From positions 7,844,501-7,908,500 of the forward strand of contig NZ_CP163444.1 of the NCBI RefSeq assembly GCF_041053105.1: 64,000 nucleotides of DNA, given 5' to 3'. Positions 60,219 through 64,000 of this stretch are shown here, piece by piece (positions within the stretch are counted from its first letter, which is position 1; each line of letters opens with the position of its first letter). Position numbers and translations under genes: made by a program. The DNA comes from Streptomyces sp. R44 (lineage in GTDB: Bacteria; Actinomycetota; Actinomycetes; Streptomycetales; Streptomycetaceae). Under the pieces are notes generated by a model, which did not search any database, had not been told where the DNA came from, and saw only the letters and a program-made list of their open reading frames with translations.

Positions 60219-63029
60219 ATGGCGTCACGCACCGCGAACCCTTCCCCGTCCGGCCCCGGCCCCCGGCGCTCGCGCGCCGAAAGCGCCGCGGACCGGGCCC
60301 TGTTGCCCGACATCGTGCACGCCGTGATCGCCCGGAGCGCACAGCAGCCGTGGAGCGTCGAACCCGGCGAGTTCTGGTGCCACGTCGTGCCCGGCGGCGC
60401 GGCCGTCGGACGGGCCCAGGGCTGGAAGCTCCACCTCCCCGCCACCCCGCTCTCCGCGCCGCTCGTCCTCGCCCGGTCCGCCGAGGTCCTCGTCGCCCAC
60501 CGCGCCGCCTTCAAGTTCGCCGGGAGCCCGGCCAAGGTCGCCGCGCTGGTGTCCGGACGCTTCGCGCGCGGCGGGGGCGGCAAGTTCCTGACCGTGTACC
60601 CGGCGGACGACGAGCAGTTCCGCAGGCTCGCCGAGGAACTCCACCGGGCCACCGAGGGACTTCCGGGCCCCGCCGTCCTCTCCGACCGCCGCTACCGGCC
60701 CGACAGCCAGGTCTTCTACCGGTACGGCGTGTTCAAGGGCGTCCGCGAACTGACCGCCGACGGCTCCTTCGCCGCGCGCCTCACCGACCCCGAGGGCCGG
60801 CCGGTCGCCGACGAGCGCAACGCCTGGTTCAGCCCCCCGGACTGGGCCGGCGACCCCTTCCCCGACCGTCCCGCCGCCCCGGCGCGCAGCACGGCCACCG
60901 CCAAGCCCGTCCTCCTCGGCGACCGCTTCCTCGTACGCGGCGCGATCCAGCACTCCAACAAGGGCGGCGTCTTCCGCGCCGAGGACACCCGCACCGGCGC
61001 GCAGGTCGTCGTCAAGCAGGCGCGTCCCCACGTGGGCGCCGGTCCCGAAGGCCTCGACGTCCGGGACCTGTTGCGCCGCGAGGCCGCGCTGCTCGAACGG
61101 TTCGGCCGGGTGCGCCCCGACCGGGTCCCGGGGCTCGTCGAGGTGTTCGAACAGCAGGGCAGCGTGTTCCTGGCCACCGCATCCGTCCCGGGGGCGACGC
61201 TCCGGCGCACCGTCGCCGAGCGCCTCGCCCGGGACGGCAGCGGCTGCCCCGACGACCGCACGGCCGAATCCCTGGTCCGGCAGCTCGTCGAACTCGTCGC
61301 CACGGCCCATGAACTCGACGTCACCCTGCACGACTTCAACCCCAACAACGTCATGGTCGCCCCGGACGGGCGGCTCGTCCTCATCGACCTGGAGATGGCG
61401 GCCCGGGAAGGGGAGCGGTGGGTCCTCGGCGCCACCCCCGGCTACACCGCGCCCGAGCTGCGCGCCGTCGACCAGGTGGCGCCCGCCCTGCCGCCGGACG
61501 TCGACCTGTACGCCCTCGGCGCCACCGTCCTGCACGCCCTGACCGGAGCGGATCCGGTCTTCGCGGAAGACCTCCCACGGGACACGGCCCGGCCGGACGA
61601 ACGGCGTCTGGCGGACCTCGTGCACCTCCTGGCCCGTGACGACGCGCGCGTACGGCGCTTCGTCCCGCTGATCCTGGGGCTGACGCGGGACGCGCCCGAA
61701 AACCGGTGGACCCTGGACCGGGCGCGGGAGTTCCTGGACGGAGGCCGGGCCGCGGACACCTGCCGGCTCCCGGAGGAGTACGAGCACCCCGACCCGGTCG
61801 CCACGCGCGCGCGTCTCCTGCACGACGGCATCGCCCACCTCCTGGCCACGATGCGGCGGTACGACCCCGAACGGCTCTGGGCCTCGGACTCGTTCGGCGA
61901 GACCTGCGACCCGGTGGCCCTCCAGCACGGCTCGGCCGGCGGCGTCGCCGTGCTCGCCCGGGCCCTCGGGCACTGGGGCGCGGGGCTCGGCCTCCCGGCG
62001 CCCGTGACCCGTGACGCACTCGCCGAAGGGCTCCGCACCGCCGCCCGGTGGACCGCGCGGCGCCAGGAGACGCTGCCGAGCCCCGTCCCGGGGCTGCACT
62101 TCGGCCGTGCGGGCACGGCCTGGGCCCTGCTCGACGCCGCCCGGGCCCTGGACGACACCGCCCTCGCCGAGCGGGCACGCGCACTGGCCCTCGGTCTGCC
62201 CGTCCACGGCCCCAACCCCGACGTCTGCCACGGCGTGGCCGGCTCCGGCCTGACACAGCTCCACTTCTGGCGCACCACCGGGGACCCGCGCTTCCTGGAC
62301 CGCGCCGCCGAGGCCGCGGACGGACTGCTCGCCGCGGCGCGGCGCACCCCCGAGGGGATCTTCTGGCCGGTGCCGGAGGACTTCGGATCGGCGCTCGCCG
62401 GGGCCTGGCACTACGGCTTCGCGCACGGCGTGGCCGGCGTCGGCACCTTCCTGCTGCTCGCGGCGGAGGCCACCGGCGACGAACGGTTCCTCGACGCCGC
62501 CACCGAGGCGGGGGCCGGCCTCGCGGCTGCGGCCCGCAGCGGACCGGCCGGTGCGCTGTGGCCCGTGGACCGGGCCCGCCACCTCTCCGGCTCCCCGGAG
62601 CTCGCCCGGCACTGGTGCAGCGGCTCCTCCGGCGTCGGCACCTTCCTGGTCCGGCTCTGGTCGGCGACCGGCGCGTCCGACAGACTCGTACGCGACCTGG
62701 TGGACGGCGCGGCCCGCGCGGTACGGGCGGGCAGGGCGACCGACTCGCCGGCCACCTGTCACGGGCTCGCGGGGAACGCCGAGTTCCTCCTGGACGTCGC
62801 CGTGCTGACGGGCGACGAGAGCCACCGCGCCGGCGCCGAGCTCCTGGTCGAGCACCTGGCCGCCCAGGCCGTCCTGCGCGACGGCCGCCTCCTCGTACCC
62901 GACGAGAACCGCAGGACCGTCCTCGCCGAGTACGCCACCGGCCTCGCCGGGAGCCTCTCCCTGCTGCTGCGCCTGCGGTGCGGGGGCCCGCGGGCCGGGC
63001 TGCCGGAGGACGGGCCGGCCCACCCCTGA
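60219..63029 (+). CDS. Class IV lanthipeptide synthetase LanL
   Basis: This 936-aa trifunctional enzyme starts with a lyase-type domain (about 1-220), followed by a Ser/Thr-kinase domain (about 229-500): [33 protein letters not shown] and IDLEMA. The C-terminal LanC-like cyclase (about 530-936) has WCSG (C800) and CHG (C847, H848), the three zinc ligands. Their presence marks class IV, since class III LanKC cyclases lack them. The enzyme phosphorylates Ser/Thr in the precursor peptide, eliminates phosphate and closes lanthionine rings. The start is coupled to the preceding small peptide; no independent ribosome-binding site is clear. Confidence 0.9.
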   Translation: MASRTANPSPSGPGPRRSRAESAADRALLPDIVHAVIARSAQQPWSVEPGEFWCHVVPGGAAVGRAQGWKLHLPATPLSAPLVLARSAEVLVAHRAAFKFAGSPAKVAALVSGRFARGGGGKFLTVYPADDEQFRRLAEELHRATEGLPGPAVLSDRRYRPDSQVFYRYGVFKGVRELTADGSFAARLTDPEGRPVADERNAWFSPPDWAGDPFPDRPAAPARSTATAKPVLLGDRFLVRGAIQHSNKGGVFRAEDTRTGAQVVVKQARPHVGAGPEGLDVRDLLRREAALLERFGRVRPDRVPGLVEVFEQQGSVFLATASVPGATLRRTVAERLARDGSGCPDDRTAESLVRQLVELVATAHELDVTLHDFNPNNVMVAPDGRLVLIDLEMAAREGERWVLGATPGYTAPELRAVDQVAPALPPDVDLYALGATVLHALTGADPVFAEDLPRDTARPDERRLADLVHLLARDDARVRRFVPLILGLTRDAPENRWTLDRAREFLDGGRAADTCRLPEEYEHPDPVATRARLLHDGIAHLLATMRRYDPERLWASDSFGETCDPVALQHGSAGGVAVLARALGHWGAGLGLPAPVTRDALAEGLRTAARWTARRQETLPSPVPGLHFGRAGTAWALLDAARALDDTALAERARALALGLPVHGPNPDVCHGVAGSGLTQLHFWRTTGDPRFLDRAAEAADGLLAAARRTPEGIFWPVPEDFGSALAGAWHYGFAHGVAGVGTFLLLAAEATGDERFLDAATEAGAGLAAAARSGPAGALWPVDRARHLSGSPELARHWCSGSSGVGTFLVRLWSATGASDRLVRDLVDGAARAVRAGRATDSPATCHGLAGNAEFLLDVAVLTGDESHRAGAELLVEHLAAQAVLRDGRLLVPDENRRTVLAEYATGLAGSLSLLLRLRCGGPRAGLPEDGPAHP

Positions 63030-63033
63030 GTGT

Positions 63034-63054
63034 CCGGCGGCCCCAGGCCGCCGG
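63034..63054 (+). terminator. Hairpin between lanL and the precursor gene
   Basis: CCGGCGGCC-CCA-GGCCGCCGG, a perfect 9-bp stem right after the LanL stop. It could terminate or process the transcript so that precursor mRNA is made at a different level. Confidence 0.6.
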
Positions 63055-63097
63055 CGTCCCACCGAACAAACATCCGACACACGCGAAGGAGACCGTC

Positions 63098-63223
63098 ATG
63101 ACGGAGTACGACATCGATGCCCTGCAGGTTCTGCCGGAGGAGGTCCGCACCGAGGACGCCCGTGGCGAGGAGCACGCCGCCGCGCTGATCACCGCCTGCC
63201 GCTGGCTCACGAGCGGCTGCTGA
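63098..63223 (+). CDS. Class IV lanthipeptide precursor peptide LanA
   Basis: This 41-aa peptide starts [16 protein letters not shown], with a leader of the DI-x-LQ-x-LPE type recognised by class III/IV synthetases. The C-terminus [10 protein letters not shown] holds Thr32, Cys34, Thr38, Ser39 and Cys41, enough for two (methyl)lanthionine rings. No protease or transporter gene is seen in the window. GAAGGAG lies 7 nt before the ATG. It is the substrate expected for the LanL encoded 68 bp upstream. Confidence 0.85.
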   Translation: MTEYDIDALQVLPEEVRTEDARGEEHAAALITACRWLTSGC

Positions 63224-63242
63224 CCCGCTCCGCTCGGGGAAT

Positions 63243-63267
63243 GGGGCCGGCCGTCCCGGCCGGCCCC
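63243..63267 (+). terminator. Terminator of lanthipeptide operon
   Basis: GGGGCCGGCC pairs with GGCCGGCCCC over 10 bp with a 5-nt loop, 20 nt after the precursor stop. Confidence 0.75.
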
Positions 63268-63369
63268 CTTCCGGTGCGGAAGGACCCCCGTGGAGGCACG
63301 ACCGTAGACTCGAAGTGCGGTCTGCCCCGTCGCCGCGCGCGGGGCGCCGCGTACGGCATGGAGGCGGCG

Positions 63370-63717
63370 ATGACCAGGCTGACGGGCAGGGCCCTGCGGG
63401 TGACGGTCTTCGTGGGGGAGACCGATCTGTGGCAGCACAAACCGCTGTACAGCCAGATCGTCGGCCGGGCACGCGAGGCCGGTCTCGCGGGGGCGAGTGT
63501 GTTCCGCGGCATCGAGGGCTTCGGAGCCTCTTCGCTGATCCACACCCAGCGGCTGCTGTCGCTGAGCGAGGACCTTCCCGTGGCCGTGGTCATCGTCGAC
63601 ACCGAGGAGAAGATCCGCGCGTTCCTGCCGCAGCTGGACGAACTGGTCGGCGAGGGCCTGGTGATCCTCGACGAGTGCGAGGTCATCCGCTACGTGGGCC
63701 GTGCGGAGTCCGCCTGA
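63370..63717 (+). CDS. DUF190 domain protein
   Basis: This 115-aa protein matches DUF190, a PII-like ferredoxin fold: [28 protein letters not shown] and [38 protein letters not shown] (read in parts). Family members commonly sit next to CrcB fluoride channels and may regulate by binding nucleotides; no CrcB is seen here. ATG 63370 follows GGAGG by 5 nt; ATG 63358 overlaps that site. Confidence 0.85.
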   Translation: MTRLTGRALRVTVFVGETDLWQHKPLYSQIVGRAREAGLAGASVFRGIEGFGASSLIHTQRLLSLSEDLPVAVVIVDTEEKIRAFLPQLDELVGEGLVILDECEVIRYVGRAESA

Positions 63718-63720
63718 GGT

Positions 63721-63993
63721 TCACACGGGCGTGATCGCGGAGATGCCCTGGTGGAGCTCTTCCACGTTCATGACCGGCACGTAGTAGACCTTGGCGCCGA
63801 GCTCCATGAAGAACGGCCGCGAGATCTTCGGCATCTGGGCGGCGTCGGCCAGGTCGAAGAAGACGTAACAGGTCCGGCAGCCGTCCTCGACGGTGAAGTA
63901 CGCGGATTCCGCGCCGACTTCCTGGAGCGTGTCCTCCAGGATCCTCAGCAGGGCGCCCTGCTTGATGGCCTCGTTGGAGGCCGCGGTGTCCAT
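63721..63993 (-). CDS. Small protein of unknown function
   Basis: This 90-aa cytoplasmic protein reads MDTAASNEAIKQGALLRIL at the start and contains ESAYFTVEDGCRTCYVFFDLAD and ISRPFFMELGAKVYYVPVMNVEEL. The alternating pattern suggests a small ferredoxin-like alpha/beta fold. I do not recognise a function. It is convergent with the DUF190 gene, with 3 bp between the stops. The start is near the window edge, so upstream signals cannot be judged. Confidence 0.65.
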   Translation of the reverse strand: MDTAASNEAIKQGALLRILEDTLQEVGAESAYFTVEDGCRTCYVFFDLADAAQMPKISRPFFMELGAKVYYVPVMNVEELHQGISAITPV

Positions 63994-64000
63994 CCGAACC

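Noticed and set aside
1..64000. Integrated element using the tRNA-like sequence as an attachment site
   Set aside because: No integrase, excisionase or direct repeat of the tRNA-like 3' end was seen, and gene content and composition look chromosomal throughout.

Overview
The window is about 72% GC, with strong G/C bias at third codon positions, many GTG and some TTG starts, Tat signals, several Ser/Thr-kinase and LuxR/LacI/LysR/PaaX regulators and hairpin terminators without U-runs. This points to a Streptomyces chromosome. I see no phage, transposon, CRISPR array or rRNA operon. One tRNA-like RNA is present.

Layout. 1-5.7 kb: an SDR and a truncated amidohydrolase, divergent from a PaaX-type regulator; then an amine/amino-acid oxidase with an MFS transporter and a decayed esterase. 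5.8-15 kb: an ATP-grasp-like protein, a very large secreted beta-propeller/lectin protein, a Tat-exported PL6 polysaccharide lyase preceded by two hairpins, DoxX/LysR, and a lipoprotein. 15-24 kb: a beta-1,3-glucan system: a CebEFG-like ABC importer plus GH1 beta-glucosidase, a secreted GH81 endo-1,3-beta-glucanase with CBM56, and a LacI/CebR-type repressor. Three near-identical 14-bp palindromes sit in front of the importer, the glucanase and the repressor itself.

24-31.3 kb: the most unusual locus. A promoter fires straight into a 72-nt cloverleaf with perfect acceptor, D, anticodon and T stems and a proline CGG anticodon. It lacks both the D-loop GG and the T-loop TTC that form the tRNA elbow, and its 3' end lies 3 nt from the start codon of a two-gene operon of large proteins I cannot assign (768 and about 1614 aa). 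31.4-38.3 kb: a secreted triple-repeat protein; CbtA/CbtB under a cobalamin riboswitch, divergent from a phosphatase-fold protein lacking its RHG motif; a siderophore importer (two permeases and a binding protein, no ATPase) with an iron box; and an unknown protein.

38.4-49.5 kb: a GH16-like protein, a collapsed zinc alcohol dehydrogenase pseudogene, a membrane-anchored HTH-like protein, an L,D-transpeptidase, a VOC protein, two Tat-exported amidohydrolases with paired GTATAC palindromes upstream, an aminoglycoside-phosphotransferase-fold protein and a BCCT betaine/choline carrier. 49.5-54.5 kb: a xylose/ribose-type ABC importer, an SRPBCC protein and an Lrp/AsnC regulator.

54.5-58.8 kb: a tryptophanyl-tRNA synthetase preceded by a leader peptide with tandem Trp codons and an intrinsic terminator (an attenuator). 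Divergent from it is a 17-codon ORF with a near-perfect ribosome-binding site ahead of an alpha/beta hydrolase; a Ser/Thr kinase follows. 58.8-63.3 kb: a class IV lanthipeptide locus: LuxR-type regulator, small secreted peptide, LanL synthetase with all three zinc ligands, and a 41-aa precursor peptide. The window ends with a DUF190 protein and an unknown 90-aa protein.

All family calls are from reading the sequence; no database search was run.
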